A stretch of DNA of 64,000 nt from NCBI RefSeq assembly GCF_016920785.2, contig NW_024609839.1:5668196-5732195 (forward strand), read 5' to 3'. The notes under the pieces are model-generated. The model did not search any database. It was not told where the DNA came from and worked only from the letters and a program-made list of their open reading frames with translations. Position numbers and translations under genes: made by a program. The DNA is from Ixodes scapularis (taxonomy: Eukaryota > Arthropoda > Arachnida > Ixodida > Ixodidae). This document shows, piece after piece, positions 1 to 14,600 of this stretch (position 1 is its first letter; every line of letters starts with the position of its first letter).

Positions 1-479
1 ATACATCTCCCGAACTCGAATATTATTTCATCTGCCTATCTGCCCAATATACACTTGCTCACGAGGGCTAGCATTCTGCCAAATATACACTTGCTCCCGA
101 GCTCTAACATCAATACATCTGCGTGTCTGCCAAATATACACTTGCTCCCGAGCTCTAACATTAATACATCTCCCCAGTCCTAACATTAATACATCTGCGT
201 GTCTTGCGAATATACACTTGCTCCCGAGCACAAACATTAATACATCTGCGTGTCTGCCAAATACACACTTGCTCCCGAGCTCTAACATTAATATATCTCC
301 CGACTCCTAACATTAATACATCTGCGTGTCTGCCGAATATACACTTGCTCCCGAGCTCAAACATTAATACATCTGCGTGTCTGCCAAATATACACTTGCT
401 CCCGAGCTCAAACATTAATTCATCTCCCGAGCTCGAATATTATTACATCTGCCTGTCTGCCCAATATACACTTGCTCCC

Positions 480-2790
480 GAGCTCAAACATTAATACATC
501 TGCGTGTCTGCCAAATATACACTTGCTCCCGAGCTCTAACATTAATACATCTCCCGAGCTCGAATATTATTACATCTGCCTGTCTGCCCAATATACACTT
601 GCTCCCGAGCTCTAACATTAATACATCTGCATGTCTGCCAAATGTACACTTGCTCCCGAGCTCTAACATTAATTCATCTCCCGAGCTCGAATATTATTAC
701 ATCTGCCTGTCTGCGCATTATACACTTGCTCACGAGCGCTAGCATTCTGCCCAAAATACACTTGCTCCCGAGCTCTAACATTAATACATCTGCGTGTCTG
801 CCAAATATACACTTACTCCCGAGCTCTAACATTAATACATCTCCCGAACTCGAATATGATTTCATCTGCCTATCTGCCCAATATACACTTGCTCACGAGG
901 GCTAGCATTCTGCCAAATATACACTTGCTCCCGAGCTCTAACATCAATACATCTGCATGTCTACCAATTACACACTTGCTCCCGAGCTCTACCATTGGTA
1001 CATCTGCTGTCTGCCTAATATACACTTACTCCCGAGCTCTAACATTAATACATCCGCCCGTCTGCCAAATATACACTTACTCCCGAGCTCTAACATTAAT
1101 ACATCTTCCTGTTTGCCAAATATACACTTACTCCCGAGCCCTAACAATAATACATCTGCGTGTCTGCCGAATATACACTTGCTCCCGAGCGCCAACATTA
1201 ATACATCCGGCTGTCTGCCAAATATCCACTTGCTCCCGAGCTCTAACATTAATACATCTCCCGAGCTCGAATATTATTACATCTGCCTGTCTGCCTAATA
1301 TACACTTGCTCACGAGCGCTAGCATTCTGCCCAATATACACTTGCTCCCGAGCTCTAACATTAATACATCTTCCGAGTTCGAGTATTATTGCACCTGCCT
1401 GTCTGCCCAATATACAACTTGCTCACGAGTGCTTGCATTCTGCCCAAAATACACTTGCCCCCGAGCTCGAACATTAATACATCTGCGTGTCTGTCAAATA
1501 TACACTTGCTCCGGAGCTCTAACATTAATACATCTGCGCGTCTGTCAAATATACACTTGCTCCCGAGCTCTAAAAGTACTACAACTGCCTGTCTGCCCAA
1601 TATTCACTTGCTCCCGAGATCTCACATTAATACATCTGCCTGTCTGCCCAATACTCACTTGCTCGCGAGATCTAACATTAATACATCTGCCCGTCTGCCA
1701 AATACACACTTACTCCCGAGTTCTAACATGAATACATCTGCATGTCTGCTAAATATATACTTGCTCCCGAGTTCTAACATTAATACATTTGCCTCTCTGC
1801 CAAATATACACTTGCTCCCGAGCTCGAATAATAATACATCTGCCCGTCTGCCCAACATACACTTGCTCACCAGCTCTAACATTCAGCCCAAGATACACTC
1901 ACTCCCGAGCTCTCACATTATGACATCTGCGTGTCTGCCGAATATAAACTTGCTCCCGAGCTCTAACATTAATAGACCTGCCCGTCTGTCCAATATATAC
2001 TTACGCCCGAGTTCTAACATTAACACATTTGCCCGCCTGCGCAATATACACTTGCTCCCGACATCTAACATTATTACATCTGCCCGTCTGCCCAATATAC
2101 ACTTGCTCCCAAGCTCTAACATTATTACACCTTCCCGTCTTCCCAATATTCACTTGCTCCCAAGCTCTAACATTAATACATCTGCCTGTCTGCCCAATAC
2201 ACACTAGCTCCCAGCTCTAACATTAATTAATACATCTGCCCGTCTGCCCAATACACACTAGCTCCCAGCTCTAACAGTAATACATCTGCCCGTCTGCCAA
2301 ATATAGACTTCCTCCCGAGCTATAACATTAATACATCTGTCCGTCTTCCCAATATTCACTTGCTTACGAGCTCTAACATTAATACATCTGCCTGTCTGCC
2401 CAATACACACTAGCTCCCAGCTCTAACATTAATACACCTTCCCGTCTTCCCAGTATTCACTTGCTCCCGAGCTCCAACATTAATATATCTGCCGTCTGCA
2501 AAATATACGCCTGCTCCCTTGCTCTAACATTAATGAATCTGCCTGACTGCCTAATATTCACTTGATCCCGAGCTCTAACATTAATGCATCTGCCCGTCTC
2601 CCAGTATACATATGCTCCCGAGCTTTAACATCTATACATCTGCCCGTCTGCCCAATATAGACTTACTCCCGAGCTCTAACATTACCACATCTGCCCGCCT
2701 GCCCAGTATACTCTTGCTCCTGAGCTCTAACAATAATACATATCCCGTCTGCCAAATATACATTTACTCCCGAGCTCTAACATTAATACA
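480..2790. repeat. Block duplication within the satellite, copy 1
   Basis: This stretch of irregular monomers recurs almost base for base at 3,464-5,774. The offset is 2,984 bases, falling to 2,982 between a 2-base deletion near 4,915 and a compensating 2-base insertion near 5,184. The irregular monomer order and shared oddities, such as the taccattggtacatctgctg monomer near 993 and 3,977, make chance similarity impossible. It marks a relatively recent block amplification of already diverged monomers. Confidence 0.9.
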
Positions 2791-3463
2791 TCTTCCTGTC
2801 TGCCAAATATACACTTACTCCCGAGCTCTATCATTAATACATCAGCGTGTCTGTTCAATATACAATTGCTGTCGAGCTCTAACATTAATACATCTGCCCG
2901 TCTGCCAAATCTACACTTACTCCCGAGCTCTAACATTAATACATCTTCCAATCTGCCAAATATAAACTTACTCCCGAGCCCTAACATTATACATATGTGT
3001 GTCTGCCGAATATACAGTTGCTCCCGAGCTCTAACATTAATATATCTGCGTGTCTGCCAAATATACACTTGTTCCCGAAATCTATCATTAATACATCTCC
3101 CGAGCTCGAATATTATTACATCTGCCTGTCTGCCTAATATACACTTGCTCACGAGCGCTAGCATTCTGCCCAATATACACTTGCTCCCGAGCTCTAACAT
3201 TAATTCATCTCCCGAGCTCGAATATTATTACATCTGCCTGTCTGCGCATTATACACTTGCTCACGAGCGCTAGCATTCTGCCCAAAATACACTTGCTCCT
3301 GAGCTCTAACATTAATACATCTACGTGTCTGCCAAATATACACTTACTCCCGAGCTCTAACATTAATACATCTCCCGAACTCGAATATGATTTCATCTGC
3401 CTATCTGCCCAATATACACTTGCTCACGAGCGCTAGCATTCTGCCAAATATACACTTGCTCCC

Positions 3464-5774
3464 GAGCTCTAACATTAATACATCTGCGTGTCTGCCAAAT
3501 ATACACTTGCTCCCAAGCTCTAACATTAATACATCTCCCGAGCTCGAATATTATTACATCTGCCTGTCTGCCCAATATACACTTGCTCCCGAGCTCTAAC
3601 ATTAATACATCTGCATGTCTACCAAATGTACACTTGCTCCCGAGCTCTAACATTAATTCATCTCCCGAGCTCGAATATTATTACATCTGCCTGTCTGCGC
3701 ATTATACACTTGCTCACGAGCGCTAGCATTCTGCCCAAAATACACTTGCTCCCGAGCTCTAACATTAATACATCTGCGTGTCTGCCAAATATACACTTAC
3801 TCCCGAGCTCTAACATTAATACATCTCCCGAACTCGAATATGATTTCATCTGCCTATCTGCCCAATATATACTTGCTCACGAGGGCTAGCATTCTGCCAA
3901 ATATACACTTGCTCCCGAGCTCTAACATCAATACATCTGCATGTCTACCAATTACACACTTGCTCCCGAGCTCTACCATTGGTACATCTGCTGTCTGCCT
4001 AATATACACTTACTCCCGAGCTCTAACATTAATACATCCGCCCGTCTGCCAAATATACACTTACTCCCGAGCTCTAACATTAATACATCTTCCTGTTTCC
4101 CAAATATACACTTACTCCCGAGCCCTAACAATAATACATCTGCGTGTCTGCCGAATATACACTTGCTCCCGAGCGCCAACATTAATACATCCGCCTGTCT
4201 GCCAAATATACACTTGCTCCCGAGCTCTAACATTAATACATCTCCCGAGCTCGAATATTATTACATCTGCCTGTCTGCCTAATATACACTTGCTCACGAG
4301 CGCTAGCATTCTGCCCAATATACACTTGCTCCCGAGCTATAACATTAATACATCTTCCGAGTTCCAGTATTATTGCACCTGCCTGTCTGCCCAATATACA
4401 ACTTGCTCACGAGCGCTTGCATTCTGCCCAAAATACACTTGCCCCCGAGCTCGAACATTAATACATCTGCGTGTCTGTCAAATATACACTTGCTCCCGAG
4501 CTCTAACATTAATACATCTGCGCGTCTGTCAAATATACACTTGCTCCCGAGCTCTAAAAGTACTACAACTGCCTGTCTGCCCAATATTCACTTGCTCCCG
4601 AGATCTCACATTACTACATCTGCCTGTCTGCCCAATACTCACTTGCTCGCGAGATCTAACATTAATACATCTTCCCGTCTGCCAAATACACACTTACTCC
4701 CGAGCTCTAACATGAATACATCTGCATGTCTGCTAAATATATACTTGCTCCCGAGTTCTAACATTAATACATTTGCCTCTCTGCCAAATATACACTTGCT
4801 CCCGAGCTCGAATAATAATACATCTGCCCGTCTGCCCAACATACACTTGCTCACCAGCTCTAACATTCAGCCCAAGATACACTCACTCCCGAGCTCTCAC
4901 ATTATGACATCTGCGTCTGCCGAATATAAACTTGCTCCCGAGCTCTAACATTAATAGACCTGCCCGTCTGTCCAATATATACTTACGCCCGAGTTCTAAC
5001 ATTAACACATTTGCCCGCCTGCGCAATATACACTTGCTCCCGACATCTAACATTATTACATCTGCCCGTCTGCCCAATATACACTTGCTCCCAAGCTCTA
5101 ACATTATTACACCTTCCCGTCTTCCCAATATTCACTTGCTCCCGAGCTCTAACATTAATACATCTGCCTGTCTGCCCAATATACACACTAGCTCCCAGCT
5201 CTAAGATTAATTAATACATTTGCCCGTCTGCCCAATACACACTAGCTCCCAGCTCTAACAGTAATACATCTGCCCGTCTGCCAAATATAGACTTCCTCCC
5301 GAGCTATAACATTAATACATCTGTCCGTCTTCCCAATATTCACTTGCTTACGAGCTCTAACATTAATACATCTGCCTGTCTGCCCAATACACAATAGCTC
5401 CCAGCTCTAACATTAATACACCTTCCCGTCTTCCCAGTATTCACTTGCTCCCGAGCTCCAACATTAATATATCTGCCGTCTCCAAAATATACGCCTGCTC
5501 CCTTGCTCTAACATTAATGAATCTGCCTGACTGCCTAATATTCACTTGATCCCGAGCTCTAACATTAATGCATCTGCCCGTCTCCCAGTATACATATGCT
5601 CCCGAGCTTTAACATCTATACATCTTCCCGTCTGCCCAATATAGACTTACTCCCGAGCTCTAACATTACCACATCTGCCCGCCTGCGCAGTATACGCTTG
5701 CTCCTGAGCTCTAACAATAATACATATCCCGTCTGCCAAATATACATTTACTCCCGAGCTCTAACATTAATACA
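3464..5774. repeat. Block duplication within the satellite, copy 2
   Basis: This is the second copy of the 480-2,790 block with only scattered substitutions and two small indels. After about 5,774 the two copies part: copy 1 continues with acatcttcctgtctgcc and copy 2 with acatctgcgtgtcaccc. The interval between the copies (2,790-3,464) is made of further related but differently ordered monomers. Confidence 0.9.
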
Positions 5775-8700
5775 TCTGCGTGTCACCCAATTACACACTT
5801 GCTCCCGAGCTCTAACATTGGTACATCTGCTGTCTGCCTAATATACACTTACTCCCGAGCTCTAACATTAGTACATCTGCCCGTCTGCCAAATATACACT
5901 TACTCCCGAGCTCTAACGTTAATACATCTTCCTGTCTGCCAAATATACACTTACTCCCGAGCTCTAACATTAATACATCTGCGTGTCTGCCAAATATACA
6001 CTTACTCCCGAGCTCTAACGTTAATACATCTTCCTGTCTGCCAAATACACACTTACTCCCGAGCTTTAACATTAATACATCTTCCTGTCTGCCAAATATA
6101 CACTTACCCCCGAGCTCTAACATTAATACATCTGCGTGTCTGCCGAATATACAGTTGCTCCCGAGCTCTAACATTAATACATCTGCCCGTCTGCCAAATA
6201 TACACTTACTCCCGAGCTCTAACATTAATACATCTTCCTGTCTGCCAAATATACACTTACTCCCGAGCTCTAACATTAATACATCTGCGTGTCTGCCGAA
6301 TATACACTTACACCCGAGCTCTAACATTAATACATCTGCATGTCTGCCAAATATACACTGACTCTCGAGTTCTAACATTAATACATCTGCCTCTCAGCCA
6401 AATATACACTTAATCCCGAGCTCTAACATTAATACACCTGCCCGTCTGTCCAATATACACTTATGCCCGAGCTCTCACATTAACACATTTGCCCGTCTGC
6501 CCAATATACACTTGCTCCCAAGCACTAACATTATTACACATCCCGTCTGCATAATATACACTTGCTCCCGAGCTCCAACATTGATACATCTGCCGTCTGC
6601 CCAATATACACCTGCTTCTGAACTCTAACATTAAGGAATCTGCCTGACTGCCTAATATTCACATGATCCCGAGCTTTAACATGAATACATCTGTCCGTCT
6701 GCGCAGTATACATATGCTCACGAGCTCTAACATCAATACATCTGCCCGTCTGCCCGATATAGACTTACTCCCGAGCTCTAACATTACCACATCTGCCCGT
6801 CTGCCCAGTATACTCGTGCTCCCGAGCTCTAACATTCATACAATGCCCGTCTGCCAAATATACACTTACTCCCAAGCCCTAACATTAATACATCTGCCCG
6901 TCTGCATAATATGCACTTAGTACAGAGCTCTAACATTACTACATCTACGTGCTTCCGAATATACAGTTGCTCCCGAGCTCTAACATTAATACATCTGCCC
7001 GTCTGCCCATTATTCACTTACTCCCGAGCTCTAACATTAATACATCTGCCCGTCTGCCAAATATACACTGATTCTCGAGCTCGAACATTAATACATCTGC
7101 CTGTCTTTCGAATATACACTTGCTCCTGAACTCGAATATTAATACATCGGCCCGTCTGCCGAATATACACTTGCTCAATATCTCTAAGATTCTGCCTAAT
7201 ATACACTTGCTCCCGAGCGAAAACATTATTACATCTGCCGGTCTGCGCAATATACACTTGCTCCTGAGCTCTAACAGTAATACATCTGCCCGTCTGCCCA
7301 GTACACACTTGCTCCCAAGCTCTAACATTACTACAACTGCCTGTCTGCCCAATATTCACTTGCTCCCGAGATCTAACATTAATACATCTGCCTGTCTGCC
7401 AAATATACACTTGCTCCCGAGCTCTAACATTACTACAACTGCCTGTCTGCCCAATATTCACTTGCTCCCGAGATCTAACATTAATACATCTGCCCGTCTG
7501 CCAAATACACACTTACTCCAGAGCTCTAACAGTAAAACATCTGCATGTCTACCAAATATACACTTGCTCCCGAGTTCTAAAATTAATACATCTGCCTGTC
7601 TTCCAAATAAACACTTACTCCAGAGCTCTAAAAGTAATACATCTGCCTGACTGTCCAATATTCACTTAATTTCAAGCTCTAACAATAGTACATCTGCCAG
7701 TAAGCGCAGTATACACGTACTCCCGAGCTTTCACATTAACACATCTGCCCGTCTGCTCAGTATACACTTGCTCCCGAGATCAAACGTCAATACATCTACT
7801 CGTCTTCCCAATATACACTTGCTCCCGGGTTCCCAGATTAATATATATGCCGCATGCACAATATACGCCTGCTCCCGAGCTCTAACATTAATACATCTGC
7901 CTGTCTGCCAAATATATACCTACTCCCGAGCTCTAACATTAATATATCTGCCTGTCTGCCAAATATGCTCTTACTCCCGAACTCTAACATTAATACATGT
8001 GCCTGTCTTCCGAATATGCACTTGCACCCGAGCTTTAGCATTAATAAATCTGCCTGTCTGCCAAATATACACTTACTCCCGAGCTCTAACAATAATACGT
8101 CTCCATGTCTGCCAAATATACACTTACTCCCGAGTTCAAACATTAATACATCTGCCTGTCTGCCAAATATACACTTACTCCCGAGCTCTGACATTAATAT
8201 ATCTGCCTGTCCGCCAAATATGCTCTTACTCCCGATCTCTACCATTAATACATGTGCCTGTCTTCCGAAAATACACTTGCTCCCGAGATTTAACATTAAT
8301 ACATCTGTCTGTCTGCCGAATATACACTTACTCCCGATCTCTAACATTAATACATCTGCATGTCTGCCAAATATACACTTGCTTTCGAGTTCTAACATTA
8401 ATACATCTGCCTCTCAGCCAAATATACAATTAATCTCGAGCTCTAACATTAATACATCTGCATGTCTTCCGAATATACACTTGCTCCCGAGCTCGAATAA
8501 TAATACATCTGCCCGTCTCCCCAATATACACTTGCTCACGAGCTCTAACATTCTGCCCAATATACACTCACTCCCGAGCTCTCAGATTATGACATCTGCG
8601 TGTCTGCCGAATATACACTTGCTCCCGAGCTCTAACATTAATACATCTGCCCGTCTGCCCGATATAGACTTACTCCCGAGCTCTAACATTAATACAATGC

Positions 8701-10370
8701 CCGTCTGCGAAATATACACTTACTCCCAAGCCCTAACATTAATACATCTGCCCGTCTGCCAAATATGCACTTAGTACAGAGCTCTAACATTACTACATCT
8801 GCAAATCTGCCGAATATACAGTTGCTCCCGAGCTCTAACATTAATACATCTGCCCGTCTTCCCATTATTCACTTACTCCCGAGCTCTAACATCAATACAT
8901 CTGACCGTCTGCCAAACATACACTGACTCCCGAGCTCTAACATTAATACATCTGCCTGTCTTTCGAATATGCACTTGCTCCTGAACTCGAATATTAATAC
9001 ATCGGCCCGTCTGCCCAATACAGACTTGCTCAAGATCTCTAACATTCTGCCTAATATACACTTGCTCCCGAGCGAAAACATTAATACATCTGCCGGTCTG
9101 CCCAATATACACTTGCTCCCGAGCTCTAAAATTAATACATCTGCCCGTCTGCCCAATATACACTTGCTCCCGAGCTCTAACATTAATACAACTGCCCGTC
9201 TGCCCAATATACACTTACTACCGAGCTCTAACATTAACAGATCTGCCCGTCTGCCCAATATTCACTTGATTCGAGCTCTAACAGTAATGCATCTCCCCGT
9301 CTGCCCAATACACACTTGTTGCCGAGCTCTAACATTAACACATCGGCCCCTCAACCCAATACACACTTGTTCCCGAGCTCTAACGTCAATACACCTCACC
9401 GTCTTCCCAATATACACTTGCTCCCGAGCTCCAACGTTAATATATCTACCGTCTACCCAATATGCACCTGCTCCCGAGCTCTAACATTAACACATCTGCC
9501 TGACTGCCTAATATTCACTTGATCTCCAGCTGTAACGTTAGTGCATCTGCCATATGCCCAGTATACGCTTACTCCCGAGCTCTAACGTTAACACATCTGC
9601 CCATCCGCCCAGTATACACTTCCTCCCGAGCTCTCACATTAATACATTTGCCCGTTTGCCCAATACACACCTGCTCCCGAGCTCTAACATTAACCAATCT
9701 GCCCGTCTGCCCAATATTCGCTTGCTCCCGAGCTCTAACATTAATACATCTGCCCGTCTGCCCAATACACACTTTCTCCCCGGCTTTAACATTAGTGCAT
9801 CAGCCCGTCTGCCCAATATTCACTTGCTCCCGAGCTCTAACATTAATACATCTACCCGTCTGACAAATATACACTTGCTGCCGAGCTCTAACCTTAATAA
9901 TCTGCCCGTCTGCCCAATACACACTTGCTCCCGAGCTTAAACATTAATATATCTGCCGCCTGCCCAATATACACCTGCTCCCGAGCTCTAACATTAATAC
10001 ATCTGCCTGATTGCCCAATATTCACTTGATCCAGAGCTCTAACATTAGTACATCTGCCCGTATGCCCAGTATACACTTACTCCCGAGCTCCAACATTAAC
10101 AGATCTGCCCTTCTGCCCAATGTAGACTTACTCCCGAGCTCTAACATTAAAGCATCTACCCGTCTGCCCAATACACGCTCGCTTCCGAGCTCTAACATTA
10201 ATACATCTGCCGGTCAGCACAATATTCATTTGCTCCCGAGCTCTAACATTAATACAATACCCGTCTGCCCAATACACACTTGCTCCCGAGCTCTAACATT
10301 AGTACATCTGCCCATCTGCCCAGTCTACACTTACTCCCGAGCTCTAACAATAATACAATACCCGTCTGCC

Positions 10371-11450
10371 CAGCACACACTTGCTCCCGAGCTCTAACAT
10401 TAATACATATGCCAGTCTGGCCAATATACACTTGCTCCCGAGCTCTAACATTAATACATATGCCAGTCTGGCCAATATACACTTGCTCCCGAGCTCTAAC
10501 ATTAATACATATGCCAGTCTGCCCAGCACACACTTGCTCCCGAGCTCTAACATTACTACATATGCCAGTCTGGCCAATATACACTTGCTCCCGAGCTCTA
10601 ACCTTAATACATCTGTCCGTCTGCCCAGCACACACTTTCTCCCGAGCTCTAACATTAATACATATGCCAGTCTGGCCAATATACACTTGCTCCCGAGCTG
10701 GAACATTAGTACATATGCCAGTCTGGCCAATATACACTTGCTCCCGAGCTCTAACATTAATACATTTGCCAGTCTGCCCAGCACACACTTGCTCCCGAGC
10801 TCTAACATTAATACATATGCCAGTCTGGCCAATATACACTTGCTCCCGAGCTCTAACATTAATACATATGCCAGTCTGGCCAATATACACTTGCTCCCGA
10901 GCTCTAACCTTAATACATATGCCAGTCTGGCCAATATACACTTGCTCCCGAGCTCTAACCTTAATACATTTGCCAGTCTGCCCAGCACACACTTGCTCCC
11001 GAGCTCTAACATTAATACATAGGTCAGTCTGGCCAATATACACTTGCTCCCGAGTTGTAACATTAATACATATGCCAGTCTGGCCAATATACACTTGCTC
11101 CCGAGCTCTAACATTAATACATTTGCCAGTCCGCCCAGCACACACTTGCTCCCGAGCTATAACATTAATACATATGCCAGTCTGGCCAATATACACTTGC
11201 TCCAGAGCTCTAACTATAATACATATGCCAGTCTGGCCAATATACACTTGCTCCCGAGCTCTAACATTAATACATTTGCCAGTCTGCCCAGCACACACTT
11301 GCTCCCGAGCTCTAACATTAATACATATGCCAGTCTGGCCAATATACACTTGCTCCCGAGCTCTAATATTAATACATATGCCAGTCTGGCCAATATACAC
11401 TTGCTCCCGAGCTATGACCTTAATACATCTGCCTGTCTGCCCAGCACACA
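10371..11450. repeat. Quasi-trimeric higher-order repeat (153 bp)
   Basis: The minority monomer containing cccagcacacac appears at 10371, 10524, 10626, 10779, 10983, 11136, 11289 and 11442. The spacings are 153, 102, 153, 204, 153, 153 and 153 bases, that is, mostly three monomers. Further right (11,800-27,200) the same variant is much sparser, so this trimeric order is local. Confidence 0.85.
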
Positions 11451-11623
11451 CTCTCTCCCGAGCTCTAACATTAATACATATGCCAGTCTGGCCAATATAC
11501 ACTTGCTCCGGAGCTCTAGCATTAATACATATGCCAGTCTGGCCAATATACACTTGCTGCCGAGCTCTAACATTATTACATATGCCAGTCTGGCCATTAT
11601 ACACTTGCTCCCGAGCTCTGACA

Positions 11624-14600
11624 TTAATACATATGCCAGTCTGGCCAATATACATTGCTCCCGAGCTCTAACATTAATACATATGCCAGTCTGGCCAATA
11701 TACACTTGCTCCCGAGCCCTAACATTAATACATATGCCAGTGTGGCCAATATACACTTGCTCCCGAGCTCTAACCTTAATACGTCTGCCCGTCTGCCCAG
11801 CACACACTTGCTCCCGAGCTCTAACATTAATACATATGCCAGTCTGGCCAATATACACTTGCTCCCGAGCTCTAAAATTAATACATATGCCAGTCTGGCC
11901 AATATACACTTGCTCCCGAGCTCTAACATTAATACATATGCCAGTCTGGCCAATATACACTTGCTCCCGAGCTCTAACATTAATACATATGCCAGTCTGG
12001 CCAATATACACTTGCTCCCGAGCTCTAACATTAATACATATGCCAGTCTGGCCAATATACACTTGCTCCCGAGCTCTAACATTAATACATATGCCAGTCT
12101 GGATAATATACACTCGCTCCCGAGCTCTAACATTAATACATATGCCAGTCTGGCCAATATACACTTGCTCCCGAGCTCTAACATTAATACATATGCCAGT
12201 CTGGCCAATATACACTTGCTCCCGAGCTCTAACATTAATACATATGCCAGTCTGGCCAATATACACTTGCTCCCGAGCTCTAACCTTAATACATCTGCCT
12301 GTCTGCCCAGCACACACTTGCTCCCGAGCTCTAACATTAATACATATGCCAGTCTGGCCAATATACACTTGCTCCCGAGCTCTAACATTAATACATATGC
12401 CAGTCTGGCCAATATACACTTGCTCCCGAGCTCTAAAATTAATACATATGCCAGTCTGGCCAATATACACTTGCTCCCGAGCTCTAACATTAATACATAT
12501 GCCAGCCTGGCCAATATACGCTTGCTCCCGAGCTCTAACATTAATACATATGCCAGTCTGGCCAATATACACTTGCTCCCGAGCTCTAACATTAATACAT
12601 ATGCCAGTCTGGCCAATATACACTTGCTCCTGAGCTCTAACATTAATACATCTGCCCGTCTGCCCAGCACACACTTGCTCCCGAGCTCTAACATTAATAC
12701 ATATGCCAGTCTGGCCAATATACACTTGCTCCCGAGCTCTAACATTAATACATATGCCAGTCTGGCCAATATACACTTGCTCCCGAGCTCTAACATTAAT
12801 ACATATGCCAGTCTGGCCAATATACACTTGCTCCCGAGCTCTAACATTAATACATATGCCAGTCTGGCCAATATACACTTGCTCCCGAGCTCTAACATCA
12901 ATACATATGCCTGTCTGGCCAATATACACTTGCTCCCGAGCTCTAACATTAATACATATGCCAGTCTGGCCAATATACACTTGCTCCCGAGCTCTAACAT
13001 TAATACATCTGCCCGTCTGGCCAATATACACTTGCTCCCGAGCTCTAACATTAATACATATGCCAGTCTGGCCAATATACACTTCCTCCCGAGTTCTAAC
13101 ATTAATACATCTGCCAGTCGGGCCAATATACACTTGCTCCCGAGCTCTAACCTTAATACATCTGCCAGTCTGGCCAATATACACTTGCTCCCGAGCTCTA
13201 ACATTAATACATATGCCAGTCTGGCCAATATACACTTGCTCCCAAGTTCTAACATTAATACATATGCCAGTCTGGCCAATATGCACTCGCTCCCGAGCTC
13301 TAACCTTAATACATCTGCCAGTCTGGCCAATATACACTTGCTCCCGAGCTCTAACATTAATACATCTGCCAGTCTGGCCAATATACACTTGCTCCCGAGC
13401 TCTAACATTAATACATATGCCAGTCTGGCCAATATACACTTGCTCCCGAGCTCTAACCTTAATACATCTGCCCGTCTGCCCAATATACACTTGCTCCCGA
13501 GCTCTAACATTATACATATGCCAGTCTGGCCAATATACACTTGCTCCCGAGCTCTAACCTTAATACATCTGCCTGTCTGCCCAGCACACACTTGCTCCCG
13601 AGCTCTAACATTAATACATATGCCAGTCTGGCCAATATACACTTGCTCCCAAGCTCTAACATTAACACATATGCCAGTCTGGCCAATATACACTTGCTCC
13701 CGAGCTCTAACATTAATACATATGCCAGTCTGGCCAATATACATTTGCTCCCGAGCTCTAACATTAATACATATGCCAGTCTGGCCAATATACACTTGCT
13801 CCAGAGCTCTAACCTTGATACATCTGCCCGTCTGTCCAGCACACACTTGCTCCCGAGCTTTAACATTAATACATATGCCAGTCTGGCCAATATACACTTG
13901 CTCCCGAGCTCTAACATTAATACATATGCCAGTCTGGCCAATATACACTTGATCCCGAGCTGTAACATTAGTACATATGCCAGTCTGTCCAATATACACT
14001 TGCTCCCGAGATCTAACATTAATACATATGCCAGTCTGGCCAATATACACTTGCTCCCGAGCTCTAACATTAATACATCTGCCTGTCTGGCCAATATACA
14101 CTTGATCCCGAGCTGTAACATTAGTACATATGCCAGTCTGTCCAATATACACTTGCTCCCGAGCTCTAACATTAATACATATGCCAGTCTGGCCAATATA
14201 CACTTGCTCCCAAGCTCTAACATTAATACATATGCCAGTCTGGCCAATATACACTTGCTCCCAAGCTCTAACATTAGAACATATGCCAGTCTGGCCAATA
14301 CACACTTGCTCCCTAGCTCTAACATTAATACATATGCCAGTCTGGCCAATATACACTTGCTCCCAAGCTCTAACATTAATACATATGCCAGTCTGGCCAA
14401 TATACACTTGCTCCCGAGCTCTAACATTAATACATCTGCCAGTCGGCCCAGCACACACTTGCTCCCGAGCTCTAACATTAATACATATGCCAGTCTGGCC
14501 AATATACACTTGCTCCCAAGCTCTAACATTAATACATATGCCAGTCTGGCCAATATACACTTGCTCCCGTGCTCTAACATTAATACATATGCCAGTCTGG

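Larger units (their letters stand above)
1..10250. repeat. Divergent left portion of the 51-bp satellite
   Basis: Monomers here differ strongly from one another. Many carry the ctgcccgtctgccc or ctgcgtgtctgcc block instead of the core atgccagtctggcc block. Truncated monomers are frequent, including short forms such as acatctcccgagctcgaatattatt and a form missing about 18 bases (gcgctagcattctgcccaatatac). These indels break the reading frames, so ORFs rarely exceed 300 codons. The pattern is what is expected at an ageing array edge that no longer undergoes efficient unequal exchange (inference). Confidence 0.9.
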
